A stretch of 64,000 bases of DNA. Source: Vagococcus carniphilus. Lineage in GTDB: Bacteria; Bacillota; Bacilli; Lactobacillales; Vagococcaceae. The DNA is taken from assembly GCF_014397115.1 (NCBI RefSeq), contig NZ_CP060720.1, positions 1,690,001 through 1,754,000 of the forward strand, read 5' to 3'. The position numbers were made by a program, and so were the translations under genes. Within the stretch, counting starts at the first letter, position 1. Every line of letters begins with the position of its first letter. The notes beneath the pieces were generated by a model. It saw nothing but the letters and a program-made list of their open reading frames with translations, made no database searches and had not been told where the DNA came from. Below are positions 1 through 9,352 of this stretch, piece by piece.

Positions 1-1
1 T

Positions 2-1381
2 GATAAATCGGTTGATGAAATCAATCAATTACTTGAACAACCATGGGTTAAAGAAGATTCTTTTGTTCCAATTAAAACAATTCCTTTTGAAGAATCAACT
101 GACAAATATCAATCAACTGGTATTACTCTTGCGTCAGTTAATAACCGTTACTATCCACTAAAAGAAGCTGCTGCTCAACTAATTGGTTATACAGGAAAAG
201 TAACTGCTGAAGAAATTGAAAAAGATAAGGCTTTATCGGGTTTTGAAGAAACCGGAAAAACGGGATTAGAAGCTCAATTTGATAAAGAACTGCGTGGTAA
301 AACAGGTGGTAAAATTGAAATTGTCAATAAAGATGGGGAGTCTCAACTAGCTGTTATTGAAGAGAAAAAACAAGATGGAAAAGACGTTCAACTAACGATT
401 GATAGCCAAATTCAAAGAGATGCTTTCACTGCTTTGAATAATCTACCAGGTTCAACTGTTGTGACTGCTCCGAACACAGGTCAATTAAAAGCTGCTGTCA
501 GCTCGCCTTCGTATGACCCTAATCAATTTGTTCTAGGTGTCTCACAAAAAGAATATGACCAGTTAGCAAAAGACAAAGCTAATCCTTTTTTAGCAAGATT
601 TAGTGCTGGATACGCTCCAGGATCAACTTTTAAGGCAATCACAGCTGCTATTGGAATTGATGAAAAAGTGACAACACCAGATAAAACAAGAGAAATATCA
701 GGGCTTAAATGGCAAAAAGATAGCTCATGGGGAGGATATCAAGTGACTCGTGTTTCTGATGTTCCAAGCGTTAATATGAATACAGCACTTGTTTATTCGG
801 ATAACATTTACTTTGCCCAAGAAGCTTTAGAGATGGGTAGCAAAAAATACTTAGACGGACTTAAAAAATTCCCGTTTGGTGAAAAAATGAACATTCATAT
901 TCCTATGACACCCGCTCAAATTAGCAATGATGAAATCAAATCAGATATTCTATTAAGCGACACAGCTTATGGACAAGGACAGCTACTTGTTAATCCAATT
1001 CAACAGGCAGTTATGTATTCCGCTTTTGCTAATGAAGGAGAAGTTGTTTTTCCTCAGATAATAAAAGGAAAAGAAAACACTAAAAAAGAACGAGCAGTCT
1101 CTAAAGAAGCTGCTGAAGCGGTTAAAAAAGCTTTAATCGAAACCGTTGAAAATGAAAATGGAACGGCACATCCTTTATCTAATGGAGACAACCAAATAGC
1201 TGCTAAAACGGGAACGGCTGAAATTAAAGAGAAACAAGATACAAAAGGACAAGAAAATAGTTTTATTCTAGCTTTTGATGCTAATGAAAGTAACTATTTA
1301 GTTGTTAGTTTAATTGAAGACGCAAAAGGGACTTCAGCTGTTGAACAAAACAAAGAGTTTATCAAACAATTAAAAAAATAA
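2..1381 (+). CDS. pbp5: Low-affinity class B penicillin-binding protein (PBP5/PBP4 type), 3' part
   Basis: Peptidoglycan D,D-transpeptidase acting outside the membrane. The frame is open from base 2, so the N-terminus (membrane anchor and MecA_N-like domain) lies outside the window. Seen: the dimerisation region with YPLKEAAAQLIGY, then the three penicilloyl-serine transferase motifs in order, STFK (in YAPGSTFKAI), SDN (in VYSDNIYFAQE) and KTG (in AAKTGTAEI). The stretch GLKWQKDSSWGGYQVTRVSDV is very close to what I recall of Enterococcus faecium PBP5 / E. faecalis PBP4, the family behind intrinsic cephalosporin tolerance. An internal TTG at 434 is not a start because homology continues upstream. 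Followed by a bidirectional terminator. The family is confident; beta-lactam affinity cannot be read from the sequence. Confidence 0.93.
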   Translation, partial: DKSVDEINQLLEQPWVKEDSFVPIKTIPFEESTDKYQSTGITLASVNNRYYPLKEAAAQLIGYTGKVTAEEIEKDKALSGFEETGKTGLEAQFDKELRGKTGGKIEIVNKDGESQLAVIEEKKQDGKDVQLTIDSQIQRDAFTALNNLPGSTVVTAPNTGQLKAAVSSPSYDPNQFVLGVSQKEYDQLAKDKANPFLARFSAGYAPGSTFKAITAAIGIDEKVTTPDKTREISGLKWQKDSSWGGYQVTRVSDVPSVNMNTALVYSDNIYFAQEALEMGSKKYLDGLKKFPFGEKMNIHIPMTPAQISNDEIKSDILLSDTAYGQGQLLVNPIQQAVMYSAFANEGEVVFPQIIKGKENTKKERAVSKEAAEAVKKALIETVENENGTAHPLSNGDNQIAAKTGTAEIKEKQDTKGQENSFILAFDANESNYLVVSLIEDAKGTSAVEQNKEFIKQLKK

Positions 1382-1384
1382 TTA

Positions 1385-1401
1385 TTTTATGTAAACCAAA
1401 A
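1385..1401 (+). repeat. 17-nt repeat, copy 1 (XerD-arm-like)
   Basis: TTTTATGTAAACCAAAA, 3 nt past the stop codon of the PBP gene. Identical to the minus-strand copy at 25060-25076; the 13-mer TTATGTAAACCAA also occurs in the dif-like site. Confidence 0.6.
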
Positions 1402-1408
1402 TGATTTT

Positions 1409-1450
1409 AATCAAAAAATCCTCTTATTTGTTTAAGAGGATTTTTTGATT
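1409..1450. terminator. Bidirectional rho-independent terminator
   Basis: Near-perfect 18-bp inverted repeat (1409-1426 with 1433-1450) around a 6-nt loop, with A-tract and T-tract on its two sides. It lies between the convergent PBP gene and the minus-strand membrane gene and overlaps the stop codon of the latter, so it can end both transcripts. Confidence 0.85.
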
Positions 1451-2607
1451 TCTATTTCATATTCAACTTTGGAGAGGTTAGTTAATTTTTGAATGTGCTG
1501 TAGTAAGAGCAAGATCCAACTAAACGCTAAGCCAAAAGCAATTAATTCAAATACGGTTAAGGATAGGTAGCCAACACGTTGAAATAAAAAGTTGGCAACA
1601 ATTAATGTAGCTGCAATTCCATAAGAAATAAAGAGAAACTCTTTCGTCACTTTTGGAAGCAACCATTTGATTCCAATAATCAATATTACAATTAAAAGAA
1701 CTAATAAATTAGCTGACTTTGTATGCAACACATGAAGCTGACCTTTACCGTTATTAGGGAAAAAACCAACACCACCTAAAGATATAGCAACTAATGTTAA
1801 TAAAATTCGCAGAGTTAACAGACGGTAACCTGAATAGTTATTCTTTTTTAAATTAACAAATAAATAATCAATGAGGGCAACCATCAGAAGGGAAGAGAGC
1901 ATCAAAGTTAAATTAAACTGCCAACTATCAATCGCTTCATTTGTTCCCAAAAAACTAAAGTTATATTGCCACCAACGACTCTCACTATTAGTCAACATAG
2001 CGAAAAAGACGCCTCCAATAATAACAAAGATAAGTAAGTTAACAATCATCGGAGAGGTAAAACTAAGGGCTGCATAAATCATAAAATAATTAATAATAGC
2101 TGTAAAAATAAAGAAAATAGCTGTTGCTGTATATAAATCAAAACTAGCTCCTTCAAAAATAACACCTAATACCCAAAAGAAACTCAGAATACCTAACATA
2201 AGTGTGACAATATATGAAAAAATAATTGTCGGTACGTTTCGCCAATGGATATCCTGTAGATGGCCATTTTTATCATGTTTTTTGGCACCAATAAAGAAGG
2301 TAATAAATGAGATGCTTCCACTTAATAAGCCTAATGCTGTCACAGCACTACCAATTGAATAATCTCCTGTCATTGGGATTTGCCAATGATTATCAAAATA
2401 AAAAACACCAAAAAAAAGAATACTACTAATTAAAACAGGAAGAAGGAACCATCTTAAAGAGACTTGTTGAAATTCAGAGCTGTTTAGCTTTTTCTCAATT
2501 ACAAAGCGGTTATTCTCTTTTTTTAAACAAATCATTTCTTTTTCAGACAGTTCTAACTCTTCAATCACTTCATCGGGTAAACAAATTTTATACTCGGTTT
2601 GCTTCAT
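1432..2607 (-). CDS. Polytopic membrane protein with N-terminal AbrB-like segment (DUF998-like)
   Basis: About 391 residues. The first ~40 residues (MKQTEYKICLPDEVIEEL...) resemble a SpoVT/AbrB or MazE-type swapped-hairpin segment; the rest is hydrophobic with roughly ten membrane spans. I chose the ATG at 2607 because a GGAG lies 8 nt upstream; the frame extends to a TTG at 2673 without a good ribosome site. It follows the YczE-like gene on the same strand with a short gap, so the two are probably cotranscribed. The DUF998-like assignment is from general resemblance (WWQYNFSFLGTN region). Function unknown; fusion of an AbrB-like piece to a membrane domain would suggest a regulator or sensor, but that is inference. 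Confidence 0.7.
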   Translation of the reverse strand: MKQTEYKICLPDEVIEELELSEKEMICLKKENNRFVIEKKLNSSEFQQVSLRWFLLPVLISSILFFGVFYFDNHWQIPMTGDYSIGSAVTALGLLSGSISFITFFIGAKKHDKNGHLQDIHWRNVPTIIFSYIVTLMLGILSFFWVLGVIFEGASFDLYTATAIFFIFTAIINYFMIYAALSFTSPMIVNLLIFVIIGGVFFAMLTNSESRWWQYNFSFLGTNEAIDSWQFNLTLMLSSLLMVALIDYLFVNLKKNNYSGYRLLTLRILLTLVAISLGGVGFFPNNGKGQLHVLHTKSANLLVLLIVILIIGIKWLLPKVTKEFLFISYGIAATLIVANFLFQRVGYLSLTVFELIAFGLAFSWILLLLQHIQKLTNLSKVEYEIEIKKSS

Positions 2608-2675
2608 TGATATAACTCCAATCAAATAAACTTGTCTCTCCATAATATTCTCATATTGTTCTGATTGAAACAAGT

Positions 2676-3299
2676 TTAACCTTCAACAAGACCTTTTCTT
2701 GTAAATAATTCTTTGGACCAGTTAATAACGCCTGATAGTAAAAATAAACTGATAATAGTTCCTTCTCTAACAACAACTGGTAGAGAAAAAGCAAAAGATA
2801 ATATCAGAGATAAGCTAACACACACAATATCTACACTGTAGCGATAAGTTGAAAATGAATGAGATGTTTTTTCGGCCAATAACTGGCAAAATGATTCGAT
2901 GGGAAATTTCAATAAGCTTAAACGTAAAACTTGTCCTGTCCCAAATCCAGCAATAACAACACCAAGTAAAAATAAAATTAAATTAAGTAGATAAGAGTCA
3001 ATAGTAAATTGACTAAATAAATGATAGTAAACTAGATTGATTGCTTCTCCAAAACTCATCACAGCAAGAAGCATTAACAAATATTTTGGAAATGATCGTT
3101 CTTTATCTAGTAAAACACATCCTATTAAAAAGCTAATATTTAATAAAGTCGTTACGGTTCCTATTTGAAGAGTCGATAAGTTGGCTATCGAAACATTTAA
3201 TGAGTTAAAACTACTGACACCAACATTTGCTTTAATTGTTAATGAGATACCTACTGCACTAATAAAGTAATAAAATAATGATTGGATTAATTTTTTCAT
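2676..3299 (-). CDS. YczE/YyaS/YitT-family integral membrane protein
   Basis: 207 residues with about five predicted membrane segments and the N-terminal signature of YczE-like proteins (GISLTIKANVGVSSFNSLNV). Start ATG at 3299 has GGGAG 8 nt upstream. Members of this family are of unknown biochemical role; in several Firmicutes they sit divergently from a Crp/Fnr-type regulator, as here (82 bp between this start and the regulator at 3382). First gene of a probable two-gene minus-strand unit with the DUF998-like protein. Confidence 0.75.
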   Translation of the reverse strand: MKKLIQSLFYYFISAVGISLTIKANVGVSSFNSLNVSIANLSTLQIGTVTTLLNISFLIGCVLLDKERSFPKYLLMLLAVMSFGEAINLVYYHLFSQFTIDSYLLNLILFLLGVVIAGFGTGQVLRLSLLKFPIESFCQLLAEKTSHSFSTYRYSVDIVCVSLSLILSFAFSLPVVVREGTIISLFLLSGVINWSKELFTRKGLVEG

Positions 3300-3381
3300 A
3301 TGTCATCTCCCTTTCGTATCTTTATAGTAAACTTTTCTCAAAGATGTTAGTATGAGATATAGCATAGTTAGGAGAATAAAG

Positions 3382-4032
3382 ATGAAAAAAATAATGTATC
3401 CTTTATCATCAACTCAATTTACCCAAGAAATACCTGGAATTGATGCAGATCTTTTAGCCAAATCTCTTGTAATGACTTTTAAAAATGGCGAATTTATCAC
3501 AAAAGAACTCACAGAACTACGTTATCTTTACTTTATTATGGAAGGCCGAGCGAAAGTTGTTACAACACAATCAAATGGAAAGAAGTTGATTTTACAATTT
3601 CTATCAACAGATGACATGATTGGTGATTTAACTGTTATTAAGGCTGAAGAAGAAATCAAAGATGTTATTGCTATGGGAGAAACAACCTGTCTAGCTGTTC
3701 CTATTCAAACAATTGAAATGCAGTTGATGACCAATAATGAATTTTTACGCTTTTTATCTCAATATATTGGGATAAAATTATTACTTCGGATGGATCATTT
3801 TAAAGAACAACAAACATTGGAAGCTAAAATGAGATTAGCTAAACTCCTATTAGAGATCACGGTTGATGGAGAATACCATGAAAAGCACACAGAAATAGCT
3901 GAGTATTTAGGTGTTAGCTACAGACATTACATGCATACCTTTAAGCAGCTAAAAGAAGAAGGGTATATTTATAAAAAAGAGAACCGTTATTATATACAAA
4001 CTGATTCACTTGAAAAACTCATTCAATCATAA
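3382..4032 (+). CDS. Crp/Fnr-family transcriptional regulator (YeiL-like)
   Basis: About 216 residues: an N-terminal cyclic-nucleotide-binding-like beta-barrel (roughly residues 25-125, with LYFIMEGRAKVV and FLSTDDMIGDL) and a C-terminal winged helix-turn-helix (HTEIAEYLGVSYRHYMHTFKQL). No Cys cluster typical of oxygen-sensing FNR is present. Start at 3382 chosen for the AGGAG 8 nt upstream; the ATG at 3352 has no ribosome site. Divergent from the yczE-like gene, which it may control. YeiL-like is a family-level guess from the HTH region. Confidence 0.82.
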   Translation: MKKIMYPLSSTQFTQEIPGIDADLLAKSLVMTFKNGEFITKELTELRYLYFIMEGRAKVVTTQSNGKKLILQFLSTDDMIGDLTVIKAEEEIKDVIAMGETTCLAVPIQTIEMQLMTNNEFLRFLSQYIGIKLLLRMDHFKEQQTLEAKMRLAKLLLEITVDGEYHEKHTEIAEYLGVSYRHYMHTFKQLKEEGYIYKKENRYYIQTDSLEKLIQS

Positions 4033-4077
4033 AAGGAAAAGATCTAATCATCAACTGACTAGATCTTTTCCTTTTTT
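4031..4077. terminator. Bidirectional terminator
   Basis: 16-bp perfect inverted repeat (4031-4046 with 4060-4075) with an A-tract before and T-tract after, between the convergent regulator and histidine kinase genes; it overlaps both stop codons. Confidence 0.85.
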
Positions 4078-5120
4078 ACCTCATAAAGAATAGGTAAGAG
4101 TACATTAAAACTACTGCCTAAATTTAATTCACTTGCTATCTCAATTTTACCTTGATGAAGTGTCACAATTTGTTTAACAAGGGACAAGCCTAATCCATTA
4201 CCAATTGATTTTCGACTGCTATCACTTTGATAAAATTTATCAAAAGCTCGCTTCATATCTTCTTCAGACATGCCAATCCCATTATCTGAAACAAGGATTG
4301 AGAGATTATTTTCTACTTCTTGAAGTTTAACCTGAATAGTACTGCCTATGGAACTATATTTTATTGCATTATCTAGTAAATTTAACCAAACTTGATATAA
4401 AAGTTCTTCATTTCCAACAAAGTAAGTTCGTGGTAAATCAATATCTAGCTCAACCTGCTGTTTTTCCCATTTAGGTTGCAGAAAAAGAATGACTTCCCGA
4501 ATTTGCTCGTCCAAACGAAATTGTTTCTGCTCTAAACCAATTTCTTGAGATTCCAATTTTGTTAATCTTAATATATTATCCGTTAAATAAGAAAGTTGTT
4601 GTGTGCCTTCTAACATTCTTTCTAAATACATTTGTCTTTCGGAAATCGAGAGTGTTTCATCTTGAAGTAACTGGACGTATCCCTTAATAGTTGCGATTGG
4701 CGTTTTAAATTCATGAGAAACAGTTGAAACAAAATCATATCTTAGACTTTCAATACTTCTAAGTTCTCTCACCATTACATTGAAATCATCATATAAATGG
4801 CTAACATCTTCAATTTTTTGTTTCTCTGTTAATTGAATCGAAAAATCACCTTTTGCTACAAGTTTCATTGCCTCACCTAAAGTTCCGATAGGCTGTAGAA
4901 TCTTTCGACCAACAAAAATAGAGACTCCTAAACCAATCAATAAACTTAACATGAGAGTAAATATAATTGGAAAAATATGATTGCCTTGTTCTGCTCCCAA
5001 GGGGCCAAATCGTTCTAGTAAAAATAGAAAAAATAAAGATAAACCTAGAACTAAAAAGATACTAAAAAAAATAAAAAAACTAAAATAAATCCAAAGTTGG
5101 GAATATAATTTTTTTCTCAT
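4059..5120 (-). CDS. Sensor histidine kinase (membrane, HAMP)
   Basis: 353 residues. Two membrane helices (about 9-36 and 50-70) enclose only a ~14-residue outside loop, then HAMP (~71-125), HisKA with phosphoacceptor His136 in the H-box VSHEFKTP, and an ATPase domain with N-box NLLDNAIKYS, G1 DNGIGMS, F-box DKFYQSD and G2 GNGLGLSL. Its ATG overlaps the stop of the response regulator (ATGA), so the two are translationally coupled. The tiny extracellular loop argues for sensing within the membrane or through a partner such as the divergent ABC fusion protein, as in cell-envelope stress kinases. That pairing is inference from position. Confidence 0.92.
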   Translation of the reverse strand: MRKKLYSQLWIYFSFFIFFSIFLVLGLSLFFLFLLERFGPLGAEQGNHIFPIIFTLMLSLLIGLGVSIFVGRKILQPIGTLGEAMKLVAKGDFSIQLTEKQKIEDVSHLYDDFNVMVRELRSIESLRYDFVSTVSHEFKTPIATIKGYVQLLQDETLSISERQMYLERMLEGTQQLSYLTDNILRLTKLESQEIGLEQKQFRLDEQIREVILFLQPKWEKQQVELDIDLPRTYFVGNEELLYQVWLNLLDNAIKYSSIGSTIQVKLQEVENNLSILVSDNGIGMSEEDMKRAFDKFYQSDSSRKSIGNGLGLSLVKQIVTLHQGKIEIASELNLGSSFNVLLPILYEVKKEKI

Positions 5121-5791
5121 GACCGAATAACCGCCTTATAACCAAGGCCTCGAATCGTTTCAATCGAAAAATCACAATTATCTATTAGCCGATTTCTCAA
5201 CCGCTTAATATGAACATCAATCGTTCGTTCATCTGAATCAGACTCCATTCCCCATATGTCATCCATCAATTGTTGTCTGGTGAAAATTTTATTAGGATAA
5301 GATAGTAATTTATACAATAATAGAAACTCCTTTTGAGGTAACATCTCTGTTTTAGCTCCAAAGGAAACTGTAAGTGTTGGTTTATCTAGAGTTGTTTCAC
5401 CTAATTGAAGCTTTTGAGTCGAGACAATTTGAGCACGTCTAAGTAGTGCTTCCACGCGAAGAATCATCTCATTTACGTCAATTGGTTTGACCATATAATC
5501 ATCTACACCTAAATCAAAACCTTTCTTTTTATCTTCAAATGTATCTTTAGCGGTAATAAATAAAATAGGAATTGCTTTACTAGACGTGCGTATAGCTTCA
5601 GCTAATTCATAGCCATCTAAATCTGGCATCATAATATCACTAATAACTAAATCAATGGTATGTTTATCAAATAAATCTAACGCTTCAATCCCATTTCTTG
5701 CAGTAATGACATCAAATTGTCCTTTTTTTAAAGTTGATTGGTAAAGTAGTGCTAAATTAGCATCATCTTCTACAATAAGTATTTGGTTCAT
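5117..5791 (-). CDS. OmpR/PhoB-family response regulator
   Basis: 224 residues. Receiver domain with acidic pair near residues 9-10, phosphoacceptor Asp52 (VISDIMMPDLDG), Thr80 and Lys102 (YMVKPID); C-terminal winged helix (RTIDVHIKRLRNRL). Start has a textbook AAAGGAGG 9 nt upstream. Cotranscribed with the kinase (4-nt overlap) and divergent from the ATPase-permease gene at 5920. The intergenic region carries a direct repeat with 11-nt period (5833-5850), the spacing typical of OmpR-type binding sites. Confidence 0.93.
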   Translation of the reverse strand: MNQILIVEDDANLALLYQSTLKKGQFDVITARNGIEALDLFDKHTIDLVISDIMMPDLDGYELAEAIRTSSKAIPILFITAKDTFEDKKKGFDLGVDDYMVKPIDVNEMILRVEALLRRAQIVSTQKLQLGETTLDKPTLTVSFGAKTEMLPQKEFLLLYKLLSYPNKIFTRQQLMDDIWGMESDSDERTIDVHIKRLRNRLIDNCDFSIETIRGLGYKAVIRS

Positions 5792-5832
5792 TGGTACAAC
5801 CTCCTTTAGCTGTGTTTAGTGTAACAAATCCA

Positions 5833-5850
5833 TATGAATCAATTATGAAT
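5833..5850. promoter_or_regulatory. Putative response-regulator box (11-nt direct repeat)
   Basis: TATGAAT at 5833-5839 and again at 5844-5850, exactly 11 nt apart, i.e. one helical turn as in PhoB/OmpR-type boxes. It lies just upstream of a possible promoter reading into the ABC fusion gene. Binding by the adjacent regulator is inferred. Confidence 0.45.
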
Positions 5851-5851
5851 T

Positions 5852-5881
5852 TTGTTCATTTTGAGTTAATAAAACTATGTT
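5852..5881 (+). promoter_or_regulatory. Possible promoter of the ABC fusion gene
   Basis: TTGTTC (5852-5857), 18-nt spacer, TATGTT (5876-5881). The poor -35 and adjacent direct repeat suit an activated promoter. Call rests on spacing and position only. Confidence 0.35.
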
Positions 5882-5919
5882 AAGCTCCTCCTTATAACAG
5901 ATAGAAATGAGATGGGAAG

Positions 5920-8262
5920 ATGCTTGAATTAAAAGATATCAAAAAATATTATAAAGTAGGAGACACAGTTACTAAAGCCTTAGATGGGGTATCTGTCTCT
6001 TTTAGAAGACAAGAATTTGTTGCAATTCTCGGAGCTAGTGGCTCTGGAAAAACAACGATGCTAAATGTGATTGGCGGATTAGATAATTATGATTCTGGTG
6101 ACATGATAATTGATGGAAAATCCACACAAACATTTAAAGATAATGATTGGGATGCGTATCGAAATAATTCAATCGGATTTGTTTTCCAAAGTTATAACTT
6201 AATTAGTCATTTAGGTATTATCGAAAATGTCGAACTTGGCATGACGTTAAGTGGTGTTTCAAAAGATGAAAAAAGAGAGCATGCTAGAAAAGCTCTTGAA
6301 AGAGTTGGGTTATCTGATCATATGAATAAAAAACCAAACCAACTTTCTGGTGGACAAATGCAGAGAGTTGCTATCGCAAGAGCTTTAGCCAATGATCCAG
6401 ACATTTTACTTTGTGATGAACCTACAGGAGCTTTAGATACTGAAACAAGTATTCAGATTATGAACCTTATTAAAGAATTATCAAAAGAAAAACTAGTTGT
6501 TATGGTGACACACAATCCTGAGCTGGCTTATGAATACGCTGATAGAATCATCGAGTTTTCAGACGGCCAAATTAAAAAGGATTCTAAGCCACATATTGAA
6601 AAGAAAAAAACAGATCAATTCCTATTAAAAAGAACTAAAATGGGCTTTTTAACAGCGCTGAAACTATCATTTAATAATCTTAGGACCAAAAAAGGAAGAA
6701 CTTTTCTAACCGCATTTGCTTCTAGTATAGGTATTATAAGTATCGGAATTGTCCTAGCATTATCGAGTGGGTTTCAAAAACAAATTGATCAAACACAATC
6801 TGAAACCATGTCTAAATTTCCAATAACCATCTCAAAAATTACTGCAGATCAAACTGCTAATCCAAAAGATGCTTTAGGAAGTGATAAAGGTTCTTTTTCT
6901 AAGGATAAAAAGATAACTGTTAAAACAAGTGATGAGGACAAAAGACAACATACAAATAAAATCGATCAAGCTTACGTAGACTACATAAAAAAAATCGACC
7001 CTAAATTAAGTAATAGTATTGGATTCTCACGTGTTGTCAATATGAATCTAATTCGAAAAGTTGATGATAAAGAATTCAAACCTGTTTCTTTTTCAAACGT
7101 TAACGCAGAATCAGGTGTATCAATGGCTAGCTCCATGTCTAGTATGACAGGAATTGGTGTTTCTTCTTTTCCAACTACTTTAGATAAACAATCAAAAGGC
7201 TTCTTGGAAGAGAATTATTCTGTTTTAGCTGGAGATTATCCTAAAAATGCAACTGATATTGTTTTAGTTGTCGATCGAAATAATAGTACCAATATTCAAG
7301 CTCTCAAAAATATTGATTTTGATGTGAAAGAAAACGAAAAATTAGCATTTGATTCTATTGTTGGAACAGAATTTAAACTAATTTCTAACGATGACTATTA
7401 TCAAAAACTGCCAACTGGCAATTTTATTCCTACAACTGACTATCAAAAAATGTATGATAACGAAAAATCAAAAACACTAAAAGTAAGTGGTATTTTAAGA
7501 GTGAAATCTTCTTCCACTATGAATCTATTAGCTCCTGGTTTTGCTTATAGTAATGAATTAACTTCTGACATTGTTAAAGATAACGAACAATCAGAAATTG
7601 TTAAAGCTCAAAAAGATAGTAATGACAATGTTATGACAGGTGAACCAATGGATCATACAACAAAAGAAAATACTCTAGCTTATCTTGGCGGAAGTAGTAT
7701 CCCTTCAAGTATCATGATTTATCCTAACAATTACAGTGACAAAGAAGAAGTCTTGAATTATCTAGATAAATATAACGAAGGTAAATCTAAAAAAGATAAA
7801 ATTATTTATTCTGACTTGGCAGGGACTATGACTGATTTAACAGGTGGATTGATGGATGCTATTACGTATGTCTTAATCGCCTTTGCAGGTATTTCACTTG
7901 TTACAAGTATGATTATGATTGGAATTATTACGTATACATCAGTACTTGAGAGAACTAAAGAAATTGGTGTATTAAAAGCTTTAGGAGCTCGAAAAAAAGA
8001 TATCACTCGTGTCTTTGATGCCGAAACATGTATTTTAGGTATTGCTTCTGGTTCACTAGGTGTTGTTATTGCTTGGTTAGCTACTTTCCCGATCAACCAT
8101 GTTTTATATAACATGACAGATTTAAAAAATGTAGCACAATTAAATCCTGTTCACAGTATTGTACTTATTTTAGTCTCTACTGTATTAACAATGATTGGTG
8201 GACATATACCAGCTAAAATCGCTGCTAAAAAAGATGCCGCGATTGCTTTAAGAGCTGATTAA
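5920..8262 (+). CDS. MacB-type ABC transporter, ATPase-permease fusion
   Basis: 780 residues. ATPase domain 1-225: Walker [10 protein letters not shown] (38-46), signature LSGGQ (142-146), Walker B DILLCDEP (161-168), His198. Then a FtsX/MacB-like permease: one helix at ~262-283, a large extracellular domain (~285-645), and three helices near the C-terminus ([13 protein letters not shown]-like coupling segment [13 protein letters not shown]). In Firmicutes such fusions next to a two-component system often handle antimicrobial peptides or lipid-II-binding drugs, or act in mechanotransmission; substrate here is unknown. Divergent from the regulator/kinase pair. Ribosome site is modest (GGGA 4 nt before ATG). 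Followed by a clear terminator, so monocistronic. Confidence 0.88.
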   Translation: MLELKDIKKYYKVGDTVTKALDGVSVSFRRQEFVAILGASGSGKTTMLNVIGGLDNYDSGDMIIDGKSTQTFKDNDWDAYRNNSIGFVFQSYNLISHLGIIENVELGMTLSGVSKDEKREHARKALERVGLSDHMNKKPNQLSGGQMQRVAIARALANDPDILLCDEPTGALDTETSIQIMNLIKELSKEKLVVMVTHNPELAYEYADRIIEFSDGQIKKDSKPHIEKKKTDQFLLKRTKMGFLTALKLSFNNLRTKKGRTFLTAFASSIGIISIGIVLALSSGFQKQIDQTQSETMSKFPITISKITADQTANPKDALGSDKGSFSKDKKITVKTSDEDKRQHTNKIDQAYVDYIKKIDPKLSNSIGFSRVVNMNLIRKVDDKEFKPVSFSNVNAESGVSMASSMSSMTGIGVSSFPTTLDKQSKGFLEENYSVLAGDYPKNATDIVLVVDRNNSTNIQALKNIDFDVKENEKLAFDSIVGTEFKLISNDDYYQKLPTGNFIPTTDYQKMYDNEKSKTLKVSGILRVKSSSTMNLLAPGFAYSNELTSDIVKDNEQSEIVKAQKDSNDNVMTGEPMDHTTKENTLAYLGGSSIPSSIMIYPNNYSDKEEVLNYLDKYNEGKSKKDKIIYSDLAGTMTDLTGGLMDAITYVLIAFAGISLVTSMIMIGIITYTSVLERTKEIGVLKALGARKKDITRVFDAETCILGIASGSLGVVIAWLATFPINHVLYNMTDLKNVAQLNPVHSIVLILVSTVLTMIGGHIPAKIAAKKDAAIALRAD

Positions 8263-8264
8263 GT

Positions 8265-8299
8265 AAAAGAGATTGACTTAATTGTCAGTCTCTTTTTTT
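8265..8299 (+). terminator. Rho-independent terminator
   Basis: Stem AAAGAGATTGAC / GTCAGTCTCTTT (one G-T pair), 6-nt loop, then a T7 tract, directly after the ABC fusion stop codon. Confidence 0.85.
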
Positions 8300-8309
8300 G
8301 GGTTTATTT

Positions 8310-8338
8310 TTTATATTATAAAATAATTGAGGTATAAT
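8310..8338 (+). promoter_or_regulatory. Possible promoter for the 8.4-11.9 kb gene cluster
   Basis: Perfect -10 TATAAT (8333-8338) with a weak -35-like TTTATA 17 nt upstream (8310-8315), between the preceding terminator and the lipoprotein gene. Confidence 0.4.
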
Positions 8339-8369
8339 TATAATAAGTACTAAGATGGAGGTAAATAAC

Positions 8370-8786
8370 ATGTTAAAAAAGACTTTCATTTCTATTATAT
8401 TAACTATCTCAACTATGTTTATTCTTTTAGGATGTACTTCTAATGAGCCATCTATCAGAATTATGGGAATTACTATTGAAAAATATAATAGCCAAACTAA
8501 AAAATATGAAACTTATCAGCAAGTTAGTAAAAAAGACAAAGTTGAAAAAGTAAAACAAGTCATAGAACAAGTGACACTTGAAAACAGCACGCAAACAACA
8601 ACAGAAGAAACATCTGATTATCAGTTTTATTTCAATCTAAAAACTAAAAACGCCGATGTAAAACAAGTAACTTATCAAATAAAAAAAGAAAAACAAAATA
8701 AAATTTTATTAGGAATTGAAGGCATTTACCATCCTTTAACTAAGGAAGAGGGAGAAATTCTTACAGATATTTTAATTGAAGAGTAG
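8370..8786 (+). CDS. Small predicted lipoprotein of unknown function
   Basis: 138 residues from the ATG at 8370, which has GGAGG 8 nt upstream (an in-frame ATG at 8355 overlaps that site and is unlikely). N-terminal lysines, hydrophobic core and lipobox LLGC with Cys22 mark it as a lipoprotein anchored on the outer membrane face. The rest is hydrophilic with many Lys, Glu and Thr and no motif I recognise. Twelve bases before the phosphatase gene, so likely first gene of that cluster. Confidence 0.7.
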   Translation: MLKKTFISIILTISTMFILLGCTSNEPSIRIMGITIEKYNSQTKKYETYQQVSKKDKVEKVKQVIEQVTLENSTQTTTEETSDYQFYFNLKTKNADVKQVTYQIKKEKQNKILLGIEGIYHPLTKEEGEILTDILIEE

Positions 8787-8798
8787 GAGAGAGGCAAA

Positions 8799-9335
8799 AT
8801 GGCAATTTATTTAATTCGACATGGACAAGATGATGAAACAATCAGAGGGGGGTGGTCAGAAACTCCTTTAACTAAAGAAGGAAGACAACAAATTGAAGGA
8901 TTAGAGAATTATTTTAAGTCGCTAGATATTTCTGCTGTTTATTCTAGTGATTTAACAAGAGCAATGGAGACAACTGAAATTTTAAGTCATTTTAAACCTA
9001 AAATTCCGATTTACTATGACGAAAGGTTAAGAGAAATAAACAATGGACTTCTTGCTGGTATGCCAAATAGTCAAGCTGAAAAAGAATACCCAACTCTTCA
9101 TTTTAAACAACTTGCCTGGCAGCAAAAGTATCCAAAAGGAGAGAGTCCTGAGATGTTTTATGAGCGCATTTCTACTATATGGGAAGAATTATCAAAACTC
9201 TCTGATCAAAATATTGCCATTGTTACTCACGGCGGTGTTATAAATATCATTCTCCACCACGTCAATCAAAAATATTATTCAAACAAAAATGAAAGTATTT
9301 TTATTCCCACTGGAAGTATTACAATTGTCGATTAA
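8799..9335 (+). CDS. Histidine phosphatase family protein (phosphoglycerate mutase-like)
   Basis: 178 residues. The RHG motif (LIRHGQ, His8) at the N-terminus, a conserved Arg in SSDLTRAMETTEI, Glu in LREINNGLLAG, and the second catalytic His in VTHGGV make the complete branch-1 catalytic set. Closest to the small broad-specificity or alpha-ribazole-phosphatase/GpmB-like proteins; the physiological substrate is not evident. GGAGAGAGG ribosome site. Lies between the lipoprotein and pyrophosphatase-like genes with gaps of 12 and 17 nt, so probably one transcript. Confidence 0.85.
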   Translation: MAIYLIRHGQDDETIRGGWSETPLTKEGRQQIEGLENYFKSLDISAVYSSDLTRAMETTEILSHFKPKIPIYYDERLREINNGLLAGMPNSQAEKEYPTLHFKQLAWQQKYPKGESPEMFYERISTIWEELSKLSDQNIAIVTHGGVINIILHHVNQKYYSNKNESIFIPTGSITIVD

Positions 9336-9352
9336 ATGAGGAGTAAAGAATC

